A program made the position numbers and the translations under genes. A DNA stretch of 15,372 nt from JBDSGC01 sp046594105. GTDB taxonomy: Bacteria > Acidobacteriota > Thermoanaerobaculia > Gp7-AA8. The notes under the pieces are model-generated. The model worked only from the letters and a program-made list of their open reading frames with translations, was not told the DNA's origin and did not search any database. The DNA is taken from positions 1 through 15,372 of the forward strand of contig JBKJQB010000075.1 of NCBI GenBank assembly GCA_046594105.1, read 5' to 3'. Below, piece by piece: positions 1-9,834 of this stretch. How positions within the stretch are numbered: position 1 is the stretch's first letter; every line of letters begins with the position of its first letter.

Positions 1-60
1 CGTCATTCTAAGCGCGTCGATCAGGAAGGATTGTTTGCAGGCGGCCAAGAAATCTCCGAG

Positions 61-211
61 GTTTCAGTCCCGTAGGGACGATTGAGCGGTAGCCTAGGAC
101 TTCAGTCCTGGCCGGCAAGGATGCCGGCGCTCCGTTCGCTCCGCTCAGAAGAACCACGAGGCGAAAATCGTGGCGGACGCTTTGCGAACCAACGCCGCCG
201 GCCGTGCCGGC
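61..211. repeat. Cluster of GC-rich palindromes downstream of dnaJ
   Basis: Five inverted repeats follow each other here: GTCCC/GGGAC around GTA (67-79), AGGACT/AGTCCT (96-109), GCCGGC/GCCGGC around AAGGAT (111-128), CCACGA/TCGTGG with an 8-base loop (154-173), and GCCGGC/GCCGGC around CGT (197-211). The last begins three bases past the dnaJ stop and could help end the heat-shock transcript, though no T-run follows. The element at 110-130 is, on the minus strand, nearly identical to one at 9499-9518, so these belong to a dispersed repeat family. Positions 1-60 show nothing I can name. Confidence 0.7.
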
Positions 212-213
212 CC

Positions 214-1326
214 TCAGCCGAACAGTTCCTTGACCTTGTCCACCAGTCCGCGGGGAGCGGGCGGATTTTCTCCGTCGATCGCGGCGAGCCGTTCCAGGAG
301 TTGGCGCTGTTCGTCATTCAGCAACGTCGGCACCCTCACATTGACGTGAACGTAGTGATCGCCCTTCCCCTGACCCTGCAGGAACTGAACGCCTTTGCCG
401 CGGAGCCGGAAGATCTGGTTTGGCTGGGTGCCGGCGGAGATCTTGAGCGTCTCCGGTCCGTCGATGGTCTCGGTCAGAATCTCACTTCCCAGCGCTGCCT
501 GAGTGAACGAGACCGTCTGTTCGGAATGGATGTCGTAGTCGCGGCGGGTGAAGTGCGGATGTTCCTCCACCGAGAGGAAGACATAAAGATCACCGGCCGG
601 CCCTCCATTGAAACCAGACTCCCCTTCTCCGGCGACGCGCAGCCTCGACCCTTCGTCGACGCCGGCAGGAATCTTCACGGAGATGCTCTTCTCTTCGCGC
701 ACCCGGCCCGCGCCATTGCAGGACTGGCAGGGATCCTTGATCACTTTTCCGGCGCCGCCGCACTGAGGACAGGTGCGGGCCACCGCGAAGATGCCCTGGG
801 TATAGCGGACCTGCCCCCGCCCGCCACAACCACTGCAGGTGATCGGCTGCGTCCCGTCCCTGGCGCCGCTTCCCTTGCAGGTCTCGCACGTGACGATCCG
901 CGGGACCTCCAGGGTCACGTCTTTGCCGAACACAGCGTCGTGGAACGGAAGACTGAGGTCGTAGCGAAGATCATTGCCGCGGGTGGCGCGATTCGGCTTG
1001 CGCCGCCCGCCTCCGAAAAGGTCACCGAACCCGAACAGGTCGCCAAGGATGTCGCCGAAATCGGAGAACTGGCTGGGATCGAAACCGCCGCCGCCCGTCG
1101 CCGAATGGCCGTACCGATCGTAGCGGGCGCGCTTTTCGTCGTCGGAGAGCACGCCGTACGCTTCGGCCGCTTCCTTGAATTTTTCTTCGGCGTTGGCGTC
1201 ACCGGGGTTCTTGTCGGGGTGGTACTTCACCGCCATCCGGCGATAGGCCTTCTTGATGTCGTCGATTCCGGCTTCGCGAGCGACGCCGAGGACCTCGTAG
1301 TAATCGCGTTTCTGTGTGGTGGCCAT
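214..1326 (-). CDS. dnaJ: Chaperone protein DnaJ (Hsp40, type I)
   Basis: Cytosolic J-domain co-chaperone that stimulates the ATPase of DnaK and delivers unfolded substrates. All type I parts are present in 370 residues, the usual length: J-domain with HPD at 36-38; Gly/Phe-rich stretch about 78-107; a zinc domain with four intact CxxCxGxG-type motifs (Cys 147/150, 164/167, 186/189, 200/203); then the two C-terminal beta domains. It is the last gene of the heat-shock operon. The ATG lies 4 bp after the dnaK stop without a recognisable Shine-Dalgarno, so translation is probably coupled to dnaK. GC-rich hairpins follow the stop. It is a true DnaJ rather than CbpA because the zinc domain is complete. 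Confidence 0.97.
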   Translation of the reverse strand: MATTQKRDYYEVLGVAREAGIDDIKKAYRRMAVKYHPDKNPGDANAEEKFKEAAEAYGVLSDDEKRARYDRYGHSATGGGGFDPSQFSDFGDILGDLFGFGDLFGGGRRKPNRATRGNDLRYDLSLPFHDAVFGKDVTLEVPRIVTCETCKGSGARDGTQPITCSGCGGRGQVRYTQGIFAVARTCPQCGGAGKVIKDPCQSCNGAGRVREEKSISVKIPAGVDEGSRLRVAGEGESGFNGGPAGDLYVFLSVEEHPHFTRRDYDIHSEQTVSFTQAALGSEILTETIDGPETLKISAGTQPNQIFRLRGKGVQFLQGQGKGDHYVHVNVRVPTLLNDEQRQLLERLAAIDGENPPAPRGLVDKVKELFG

Positions 1327-1330
1327 GGGA

Positions 1331-3172
1331 TCAGGAGGGAATGTCGCTCGGCGCGCCCATCGACTTCATGGGGTTGTAGAGCATGACGCTGGTCAGGATG
1401 CGCGAAGCGGCCTGCAGCTCGAAGATGGCGTCGTTCAGGCGCTGTTTGGTCTCCGAGTTGGTGGCTTCCTTGGCCCGGGTGATGACCACCTCGACCTTGG
1501 CCCGCTCTTCATCGCTGAGCAGTTTTCCGAATTCACGAAAAACTTTTTCGTTGGTGTAGATCATTCCCTCGAGCTTGTTCTGCAGCATGCGGATTTCGCG
1601 GCGGGAGGCATCCGTGCGCGAGTGCTCGGCGGCTTCATCGACCAGGCGGTCGATCTCATCCTTCGACAGACCGCCGGCAGGATTGATCTGCACTCCGGTG
1701 GATTGCCCCGATGCCTGGTCGCGCGCGGTCACGCTGACGATTCCGTTTGAGTCGAGAGAGAAGGTCACTTCGATCTGCGGCACTCCGCGCGGCGAGGGGG
1801 GGATGCCCACCAGGTCGAACTTGCCGAGGGACTTGTTCTCGCGGGAGAACTCGCGCTCGCCCTGCAGCACATGCACCTGCACTTTGTTCTGGTTGTCCGC
1901 GACGGTGGTGAAGATCAGCGAGTTCTTGGTGGGAATGGTGGAGTTGCGCTCGATCAGCTTGGTGAACAGGCCGCCGTGGGTCTCGATGCCGAGCGATAGT
2001 GGCGTCACGTCGAGCAGCACCATGTCCTTGATGTCGCCGCGCAGGATGCCGCCCTGAATGGCAGCACCGACGGCGACGACTTCATCGGGATTGATGTTGC
2101 GGTTCGGCTCTTTCCCGAACACTTTCTGCACCGCCTCTACCACCTTGGGCATGCGGGTCATGCCGCCGACGAGCACGATCTCGTCGATCTCGCTGGCGCT
2201 GACGCCGGCCGCCTTCAATGCGTCGTTGACCGGATCGATGGTGCGCTGGATGAGGTCTTCCACCATCCGCTCGAACTCGTACCGGGAGAGCACGCTGTTC
2301 AGATGCTTCGGACCGGAGGCGTCGGCGGAGATGAAGGGCAGCGTCACGCGGGTCTCCGCCGAAACGGAAAGCTCGTGCTTGGCCCGCTCGGCAGCCTCTT
2401 TCAGCCGCTGCAGGGCCATCCGGTCCTGGGTCAGGTCGATGCTGGTCTCTTTGCGGAAACCCTCGATCAGCCAGTCCATGATCCGCTTGTCGAAGTCTTC
2501 ACCGCCGAGGTACGTATCGCCCGAAGTGGAGAGGACCTCGAACAGCCCATCCTCCAGTTTGAGGATGGAGACGTCGAAGGTGCCCCCGCCGAGGTCGTAA
2601 ACGGCGATGGTCTGGTTCGTCTTGTTGTCCAGGCCGTACGCCAGCGCAGCGGCGGTCGGCTCGTTGATGATGCGGAGCACGTCCAGGCCGGCGATCTTGC
2701 CCGCATCGCGCGTGGCCTGCCGCTGGGAGTCATTGAAGTACGCCGGCACGGTGATGATCGCTTCGGTCACCGGCTCTCCCAGGAAATCCTCGGCGAAGGA
2801 CTTGATCTCCATCAGAACAAAGGCGGAGACCTCCTCAGGCGAAAACTCCCGGTCACGGATCTTGATCTTCAGATCGCCGTTCGAGGCCGAGGCCACCTGA
2901 TACGGCAGCACCTGCTTGGCCCGCGAGACTTCGTCGGAGTCGTACTTGCGGCCGATCAGCCGCTTGATGGCGTAGACGGTATTGAACGGATTGGTGATGG
3001 CCTGTCGTTTGGCGATCTGGCCGACCAGCCGTTCGCTGTCCTCGGTGAAGCCGATGACCGATGGCGTAGTCCGGCTTCCCTCCCGGTTAGAGATGACCTG
3101 GGGAGTAGTGACGTCGACGACCGCGACGCACGAGTTCGTCGTTCCTAGGTCGATTCCGATGATCTTCGCCAT
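1331..3172 (-). CDS. dnaK: Molecular chaperone DnaK (Hsp70)
   Basis: Cytosolic ATP-dependent chaperone working with DnaJ and GrpE. The nucleotide-binding domain spans about 1-382, with the phosphate-1 motif IDLGTTNS at 7-14, phosphate-2 core GGGTFD at 195-200 and VGGMTRMP near 335-342. The hydrophobic linker around 383-389 leads into DVTPLSLGIET and the substrate-binding beta domain to about 500; an alpha-helical lid follows. At 613 residues it is about 25 shorter than E. coli DnaK (638), and the end is MGAPSDIPS instead of the usual acidic EEVKD/EEVD-like tail, so the flexible tail seems lost. The start (ATG) lies 30 bp after grpE with no clear Shine-Dalgarno. Its place in the hrcA operon says it is the housekeeping DnaK. 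Confidence 0.97.
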   Translation of the reverse strand: MAKIIGIDLGTTNSCVAVVDVTTPQVISNREGSRTTPSVIGFTEDSERLVGQIAKRQAITNPFNTVYAIKRLIGRKYDSDEVSRAKQVLPYQVASASNGDLKIKIRDREFSPEEVSAFVLMEIKSFAEDFLGEPVTEAIITVPAYFNDSQRQATRDAGKIAGLDVLRIINEPTAAALAYGLDNKTNQTIAVYDLGGGTFDVSILKLEDGLFEVLSTSGDTYLGGEDFDKRIMDWLIEGFRKETSIDLTQDRMALQRLKEAAERAKHELSVSAETRVTLPFISADASGPKHLNSVLSRYEFERMVEDLIQRTIDPVNDALKAAGVSASEIDEIVLVGGMTRMPKVVEAVQKVFGKEPNRNINPDEVVAVGAAIQGGILRGDIKDMVLLDVTPLSLGIETHGGLFTKLIERNSTIPTKNSLIFTTVADNQNKVQVHVLQGEREFSRENKSLGKFDLVGIPPSPRGVPQIEVTFSLDSNGIVSVTARDQASGQSTGVQINPAGGLSKDEIDRLVDEAAEHSRTDASRREIRMLQNKLEGMIYTNEKVFREFGKLLSDEERAKVEVVITRAKEATNSETKQRLNDAIFELQAASRILTSVMLYNPMKSMGAPSDIPS

Positions 3173-3202
3173 GAGGGATTAGGGCAATGGTAACCGAACG
3201 CG

Positions 3203-3802
3203 TCAGCTCGACTCAGGCCCGCCAACGGCGACCTTCACCAGTGCCGGGCGCAAGAGGCGATCATCGAGGAAATAACCTTTCTGCAGAATGGCCACCACCG
3301 TTTGCGAAGGAACGGAAGGATCTTCCTCCCGGACCACCGCCTCGTGCAGGTTCGGGTCGAAACGTACCCCCGATTCATCGATGGGTTTCAAACCATGTTT
3401 TTGCAGCATATCGAAGAGCTGCTTGTAGATGAGGGCTACGCCCTTGTGGAACTCGTCGCCATCGGCGGCATGCTCGAGCGCTCGGTCGAAATTGTCGAGG
3501 ACCGGCAGCAGATCCTTGATGGTGCCGGCCAGCGCGTAACGAAAGAAATCGGTCTTCTCCCGTTCGGAGCGCTTCCGGAAGTTCTCAAAGTCCGCCAGGG
3601 TCCGCATGTAGCGGTCGCGCAGCGTGCGAACCTCCGTCTCCAGCGCTTCGGATCCGGGGACAGGATCACTCTCCGAGATTCCGGCGGCCTGTTGCGCGGC
3701 CAGCTCCATTTCCTGCTCGATGTCGGCGACCGTCTCGCCGGTGTCTTCGATCACGTACGCGTCGTCATCCGCGTCTGCGCCAGGCTTGTTGTCATTCATC
3801 AC
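3203..3802 (-). CDS. grpE: Nucleotide exchange factor GrpE
   Basis: Homodimeric exchange factor that releases ADP from DnaK. The protein has 199 residues. An acidic, probably disordered N-terminus (about 1-55) is followed by the long coiled-coil helix containing YMRTLADFENFRKRSEREK, a family hallmark. A four-helix region (IKDLLPVLDNFDRALEH) and a C-terminal beta domain (FDPNLHEAV, then ILQKGYFLDDRLLRPALVKV) complete it. Two starts compete. GTG at 3802 overlaps the hrcA stop by four bases (GTGA) and lies 8 nt after an AGGAG; ATG at 3799 overlaps the same stop by one base (TGATG) and lies 11 nt after it. Spacing favours GTG. The difference is one residue. Either way it is tightly coupled to hrcA. 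Confidence 0.96.
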   Translation of the reverse strand: MMNDNKPGADADDDAYVIEDTGETVADIEQEMELAAQQAAGISESDPVPGSEALETEVRTLRDRYMRTLADFENFRKRSEREKTDFFRYALAGTIKDLLPVLDNFDRALEHAADGDEFHKGVALIYKQLFDMLQKHGLKPIDESGVRFDPNLHEAVVREEDPSVPSQTVVAILQKGYFLDDRLLRPALVKVAVGGPESS

Positions 3803-4872
3803 TGCTGATACTCCTGTTCTTCTTCGATCTTTCGAGTCAAAGCCAACCCCAGGTAATCCACGAGCGGCGCCATCCGAGCGTACTCCATCCTCATCGGTCC
3901 GATCAGCCCCACGATTCCGAGGGGCGACGAGTGCGAGCCGTAGGATCTTGCCACGATGCTGAAATTGTGGATTTGCGTAAAGTCGCTCTCCGACCCCACC
4001 AGAATCTGAAGCCCGCCCTCGCTCAGACAGGAGTTCAAGATCTCCACCAGCTTCTCCTTCTCCTGCAGGGCCAGAAAGGTCCGGCGGAAGGCCATGGCGT
4101 CGGTGAACTCCGGCTTGCTCAGGATGGAAGCGGCTCCCTCCACGTAGAGCTCGTGCTCCACGGCATTCACGTCATCCACCGCTTCGATGGCCAGAGAGAG
4201 GGTCTTCTGCAGGACTGCGTCGTTGCTGGCGCGCTCCTCTTCGGTCATCCGCAGCAGCCGCCGGCGGATGTCGTCCAGGGTCATGCCGGCAAATTCCGCC
4301 GTGATGAAGCGGGAGATTTTCTCCGTCTCATCGCGCGTGAACGGCAGGCGGGTATCGACGATCTTGTTGACCACCACGCCGTTGGTTCCGACGATCACGC
4401 ACATGATCTTGTTCTCGGAGATCAAAACGAAGTCCATGCTCCGGATGGTGAACTGCAGGAGTGTGGGCATGAAGACGATGCCCACCTGATCGCTCATCCT
4501 CGACAACAGACGAGAGGCCAGCTGGAGGACTTCATCGATCTCGTTGGCGTGACCGACCTCGCCATCGATCACTTCCCGGTCGCGCTGCGAGAGCGAGCGC
4601 GACTTCATCAGATGGTCGATGAAGAATCGATAGCCGCGGTCGGAGGGAACGCGGCCTGCGGAGGTATGCGGTTGCTGCAGGTAGCCGAGGTCTTGCAGAT
4701 CGGCCATGACATTGCGCAGGCTGGCGGGAGAGAGCTGAAACTGCCCGCACTTCGCCAGGGAGCGGCTGCTGATGGCCTCGCCGGTGGCCACATGCTGGAC
4801 GACGATCTCCCGCAACACGTCGCGCGCGCGACTGTCGAGGTCGTCATGATGAATGTCGAGCTTGATCGGCAT
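3799..4872 (-). CDS. hrcA: Heat-inducible transcription repressor HrcA
   Basis: DNA-binding repressor of class I heat-shock genes. It binds the CIRCE operator and needs the GroE chaperonin to fold, in other bacteria, so its activity falls under heat stress. The protein has 357 residues, the normal size. An N-terminal winged-helix domain (about 1-100) contains RARDVLREIVVQHVATGEAI, LSPASLRNVMADLQDLGYLQ and the highly conserved TSAGRVPSDRGYRFFID. A GAF-like central domain and the dimerisation region follow. It is the first gene of the operon. A CIRCE-like element lies 16 bp before its ATG, so it should repress itself together with grpE, dnaK and dnaJ. No clear Shine-Dalgarno is visible. Confidence 0.96.
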   Translation of the reverse strand: MPIKLDIHHDDLDSRARDVLREIVVQHVATGEAISSRSLAKCGQFQLSPASLRNVMADLQDLGYLQQPHTSAGRVPSDRGYRFFIDHLMKSRSLSQRDREVIDGEVGHANEIDEVLQLASRLLSRMSDQVGIVFMPTLLQFTIRSMDFVLISENKIMCVIVGTNGVVVNKIVDTRLPFTRDETEKISRFITAEFAGMTLDDIRRRLLRMTEEERASNDAVLQKTLSLAIEAVDDVNAVEHELYVEGAASILSKPEFTDAMAFRRTFLALQEKEKLVEILNSCLSEGGLQILVGSESDFTQIHNFSIVARSYGSHSSPLGIVGLIGPMRMEYARMAPLVDYLGLALTRKIEEEQEYQQ

Positions 4873-4888
4873 CAGAAGGTACCCGGTC

Positions 4889-4915
4889 CTGGCAGTCTCC
4901 GGCGTGGAGTGCTAA
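4889..4915 (-). promoter_or_regulatory. CIRCE-like HrcA operator, one half perfect, one degenerate
   Basis: Read on the minus strand towards hrcA, the first arm is TTAGCACTC, a perfect match to the CIRCE half-site (4907-4915). Exactly nine bases later comes GACTGCCAG (4889-4897), which matches six of nine positions of GAGTGCTAA. The spacing of nine and the position 16 bp before the hrcA ATG are those of CIRCE (established: TTAGCACTC, nine bases, GAGTGCTAA). I infer a weakened but functional operator for HrcA. Confidence 0.8.
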
Positions 4916-4923
4916 CCCCCGGA

Positions 4924-4954
4924 ATCATTGAGGAATTGCGCCCCGAGCTGTCAA
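4924..4954 (-). promoter_or_regulatory. Probable housekeeping promoter of the hrcA operon
   Basis: A perfect -35 hexamer TTGACA lies at 4949-4954 on the minus strand. The -10 is poor: TCAATG (4926-4931) at 17 bp spacing, or AATGAT (4924-4929) at 19 bp. Transcription would start near the outer edge of the CIRCE-like element, the normal layout for HrcA-controlled operons, so bound HrcA would cover the start site. Confidence 0.55.
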
Positions 4955-4967
4955 GATTAGCAGAACG

Positions 4968-5669
4968 ATGGACGCCATGAGGACGGAATCGAGGACCTGG
5001 AGACGACGGCCTTCTCCAGCCTGCATCCGTACGCTCCCTTCTCTCCTGCTCTCCTGGATTCTCACGCTCGCCGCCACCTCGCTTCCGGCAGTTACGGTGG
5101 ATCGAATCGCCGCGGTCATCGATCGCCAGATCATCACTGTGAGCGAGATCAGCCAGATGACGCTGATTCGCTTTCTTCCCCGGACCAAAGGGCAGAGCGA
5201 GGATGACTATCGTCACCAGATCCTCGACACGCTGATCGCCCAGGCCCTTCGCTTTCGCGACGTCGAGCGATTCGGGGCTCAGGACATTTCCAAAGACTCC
5301 ATCGAGACGCGGCTGCAGGAGATCCAGGCACGCTCCGCGTCGCCTGCAGCGTTCGAGGCTGCGTTGCTCAAGGCAGAGCTCACCCTCGACGAGCTTCGTG
5401 CGCTGATCAAACGCCAACTCCAGGTGGAGGCATACATCCAGGAGCGTTTCGCGCCGACCGTCCTGGTGTCCAGCGAAGAGATCGAGGCCTACTACCGAGG
5501 AGCCTGGAGCCAGCAGAGGAAGGAACGCGGCCTGGCCCTTCCCCCGCTCAGCGATGTGCGCGACGAGGTGCGCTCCCTGATCCGCTCCCGGCAACTGCAG
5601 AAGGAGATCGAGACCTGGACCGGTCAGCTGCGCAGTCACGCGAACGTCGACGTTTACGCGTGGCGATGA
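4968..5669 (+). CDS. SurA N-terminal-domain protein without PPIase domain
   Basis: Probable periplasmic chaperone of the SurA/SurA_N type. Residues 1-41 look like a long signal peptide: an Arg-rich n-region (RRR at 12-14), a hydrophobic stretch near 23-36, and likely cleavage after LPA. VDRIAAVIDRQIITVSEI (44 onwards) matches the SurA opening (VDKVAAVVN...), followed by the helical core with RHQILDTLIAQAL and a C-terminal helix ending in VDVYAWR. At 233 residues it is about half of E. coli SurA, and I see no parvulin rotamase motif, so prolyl isomerase activity is unlikely. An alternative ATG lies three codons in (4977). It is divergent from hrcA and shares 95 bp of control region with it. 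The exact role in outer-membrane or lipoprotein biogenesis is unknown. Confidence 0.78.
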   Translation: MDAMRTESRTWRRRPSPACIRTLPSLLLSWILTLAATSLPAVTVDRIAAVIDRQIITVSEISQMTLIRFLPRTKGQSEDDYRHQILDTLIAQALRFRDVERFGAQDISKDSIETRLQEIQARSASPAAFEAALLKAELTLDELRALIKRQLQVEAYIQERFAPTVLVSSEEIEAYYRGAWSQQRKERGLALPPLSDVRDEVRSLIRSRQLQKEIETWTGQLRSHANVDVYAWR

Positions 5670-5724
5670 GGGCGCGAGGTCACGCCAGCCGTCTCAACGC
5701 CCTGGCTGGGCTAACTGGAGAATT

Positions 5725-6537
5725 TCAAACGGAAGCGCCGCCTGGGTCATCGCTCACTTCAAAGGATGCCACCGCTTGCTCACTCCGGTCCTTCTTGAGC
5801 CGGAGGGCGGTTTTCGCAGCCCGCGCCACCTTCTTCCGAGCTTGATCAGCTTTCTCACCTTCAATCACTTCTCGCTTCAGAACCTCGTGCGAGAGCGCAC
5901 TGCGCAACTCTTCAACTGTGATCTTGACGTCGCTTGAAACCCTTCTCAATTCACGGCGAACAACCTCAAGAACAGTGTCAGATGTGAGAACGGCGGCGAG
6001 GAAAAACCGGCTGGTAGCCTGCTTGAAGTCGTGATATTCGCTGAGCGCGGACTTCACGACACTTTCGCGTGTCAAAAGATAAAGGCTCTCGATATGGGCT
6101 TGAGTCCGTGAGTTCAACTCCAACAAGTTCACATCCAAGACCAGTTCTTGGTCGATGGGTTTTCCAAATACGACCCTGAAGATCTTCCAGACCGCACCAT
6201 TCGTAACAGCGACCCACTCAACGCCAAGATTCGCGGCGTAGTCGACCACTTGTTTTACGTGGGCATCCTTCAGGTCGACCCCGATTGCTTTCACTTCGAT
6301 GAGGAATTGAACCTTTCCATCAATCTTGGTCGCCAAATCACAGTACGTGCCACGGATGCAGTGCTCACGCGTGATCTCGTTGTATTTGTCGTACCCAAAG
6401 ACATCCGCGAGCATGTCTGTGACGATCATGGAAGTGTCGGACTCGTTTACGTCTCTATTCCGAGCGGCTTGAAGAACGGGCTGGAAACGCTTCAGACCTG
6501 TGGAAAGACGCTCAGCTACGCGGGACGGGATAGCCAT
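5725..6537 (-). CDS. Stand-alone type I restriction enzyme R-protein N-terminal-like protein (HSDR_N_2 type)
   Basis: The protein has 270 residues. The first 130 or so resemble the nuclease-fold N-terminal domain of HsdR: CDLATKIDGKVQFLIEVKA supplies a PD-(D/E)XK-like core (Asp67, Glu81-x-Lys83), followed by the QVVDYAANLG helix (Gln97) and WVAVTNGAVWKIFRV. The rest is helical and charged, with a Lys/Arg-rich stretch near 230-252. No helicase motor, methyltransferase or specificity subunit is nearby, so it is not a working type I system. Such singletons are common but have no established function; nuclease activity or nucleic acid binding is inference. GC content is clearly lower than around it (hand count 27/60 at 6121-6180 and 29/60 at 6301-6360, against 41/60 at 7081-7140), which suggests transfer. 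The ATG lies 8 nt after a strong GGAGG. Confidence 0.8.
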   Translation of the reverse strand: MAIPSRVAERLSTGLKRFQPVLQAARNRDVNESDTSMIVTDMLADVFGYDKYNEITREHCIRGTYCDLATKIDGKVQFLIEVKAIGVDLKDAHVKQVVDYAANLGVEWVAVTNGAVWKIFRVVFGKPIDQELVLDVNLLELNSRTQAHIESLYLLTRESVVKSALSEYHDFKQATSRFFLAAVLTSDTVLEVVRRELRRVSSDVKITVEELRSALSHEVLKREVIEGEKADQARKKVARAAKTALRLKKDRSEQAVASFEVSDDPGGASV

Positions 6538-6568
6538 GAAGAATGCCTCCTATGCGCACCTTGAAATC

Positions 6569-6588
6569 GCGGGATCAAGAACTCCCGC
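6569..6588 (-). promoter_or_regulatory. Leader hairpin upstream of the HsdR_N-type gene
   Basis: GCGGGA and TCCCGC form a perfect 6-bp stem with an 8-base loop inside the predicted 5' leader of the minus-strand gene, about 30 bp before its start codon. No T-run follows, so it is not an obvious terminator. It could affect translation or mRNA stability. Confidence 0.4.
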
Positions 6589-6616
6589 CTCAATCTGACC
6601 CACAGAACACTACAAC

Positions 6617-6636
6617 GACGTCGAGTTGCCGACGTC
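6617..6636. promoter_or_regulatory. Paired GACGTC palindromes (operator-like) between divergent genes
   Basis: Two copies of the 6-bp palindrome GACGTC (6617-6622 and 6631-6636) are separated by eight bases, 14 bp centre to centre; both are preceded by C, giving a CGACGTC direct repeat. The pair sits at the predicted start of the minus-strand HsdR_N-type transcript and upstream of the kinase gene. A regulator-binding site is inference. Confidence 0.35.
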
Positions 6637-6642
6637 TCGTTA

Positions 6643-6671
6643 ATTCTATACTTGCCCCCCTCCACATCCAA
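6643..6671 (-). promoter_or_regulatory. Promoter of the HsdR_N-type gene
   Basis: On the minus strand, TTGGAT (6666-6671) is followed after 17 bp by TAGAAT (6643-6648), which matches five of six positions of TATAAT. This is the best sigma-70-like promoter in the window and would give a leader of about 100 nt containing the GACGTC pair and a hairpin. Confidence 0.6.
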
Positions 6672-6742
6672 TATTCTCTGATGCGTCGGGTCCGCGCGAC
6701 TGATCACCTTCTCGATGCCCCGATGTACGATGACGCAAGTCC

Positions 6743-9457
<2,715 letters not shown>

Positions 9458-9701
9458 CCGCCGCGACGCCGCGCGGTCTTTCGGCCTCGTCTTTCGTAGC
9501 GCCGGCATCCTGCCGGCCGTGTCGCGGGCATCCTGCCCGCGGGATCTCGCCGGGAAGCGCCGGGCTGGAAGCCCGCTGAACGTATCTAAGCGTTCCAGAC
9601 AACGGTCGCGAGTTCGCAGGGCGAATGGTGCGCGCGCAGGCGCGCCAGGCAATTCCAGCCCCGGGTTCGGCCCGGGGAAACGCGTGGCGCCCGGAAAACG
9701 G

Positions 9702-9762
9702 AGGCCGCGAAGGCGGTCGCTACAGGTCGTGCCTTGAGAGTAGCGGCCGCCTTCGCGGCCGC
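9702..9762. repeat. Large inverted pair of a GTAGCGGCC-type element
   Basis: The sequence starting GGCCGCGAAGGCGGTCGCTAC at its core (9703-9723) is repeated in reverse complement from GTAGCGGCC (9740 onwards), with one visible mismatch and about 16 bases between. The right copy is itself a perfect 8-bp stem with a CTTC loop. The unit is therefore both an internal hairpin and half of a bigger one, like bacterial REP pairs (BIME-type arrangement; analogy only). Confidence 0.65.
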
Positions 9763-9810
9763 ACTTGAAACGTCATCGGGCTTCCCCCGGCAGAGCCGGG
9801 GGCTGGCCTG

Positions 9811-9834
9811 TGAAGCGCGCCTTCGCGCGCTTCA
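9811..9834 (+). terminator. Strong hairpin, possible intergenic terminator
   Basis: A perfect 10-bp stem (TGAAGCGCGC / GCGCGCTTCA) with a CTTC loop. It is the most stable single hairpin before the TauE/SafE gene and is followed by a short T-containing stretch rather than a real U-tract. It may stop read-through from the kinase gene, but as it sits within a palindrome array it may simply be another repeat copy. Confidence 0.3.

Noticed and set aside
82..1386. 434-codon plus-strand open frame
   Set aside because: It lies antisense to dnaJ across its whole length; the reading has no recognisable domain and follows from high GC codon structure.
2303..3148. Long plus-strand open frame opposite dnaK
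   Set aside because: Antisense shadow of a highly conserved gene, with low-complexity, family-free translation.
3931..4980. 349-codon plus-strand open frame opposite hrcA
   Set aside because: Complement of hrcA codons; His/Gln/Val-rich translation without motif.
4872..5639. 255-codon minus-strand frame opposite the SurA-type gene
   Set aside because: It would cover the CIRCE and promoter region, and the plus-strand frame has a signal peptide and clear SurA similarity.
5684..5709. CCAGCC/GGCTGG hairpin between the convergent SurA-type and HsdR_N-type genes as a terminator
   Set aside because: Only a 6-bp stem with a 13-base loop and no T-run on either strand; too weak to call.
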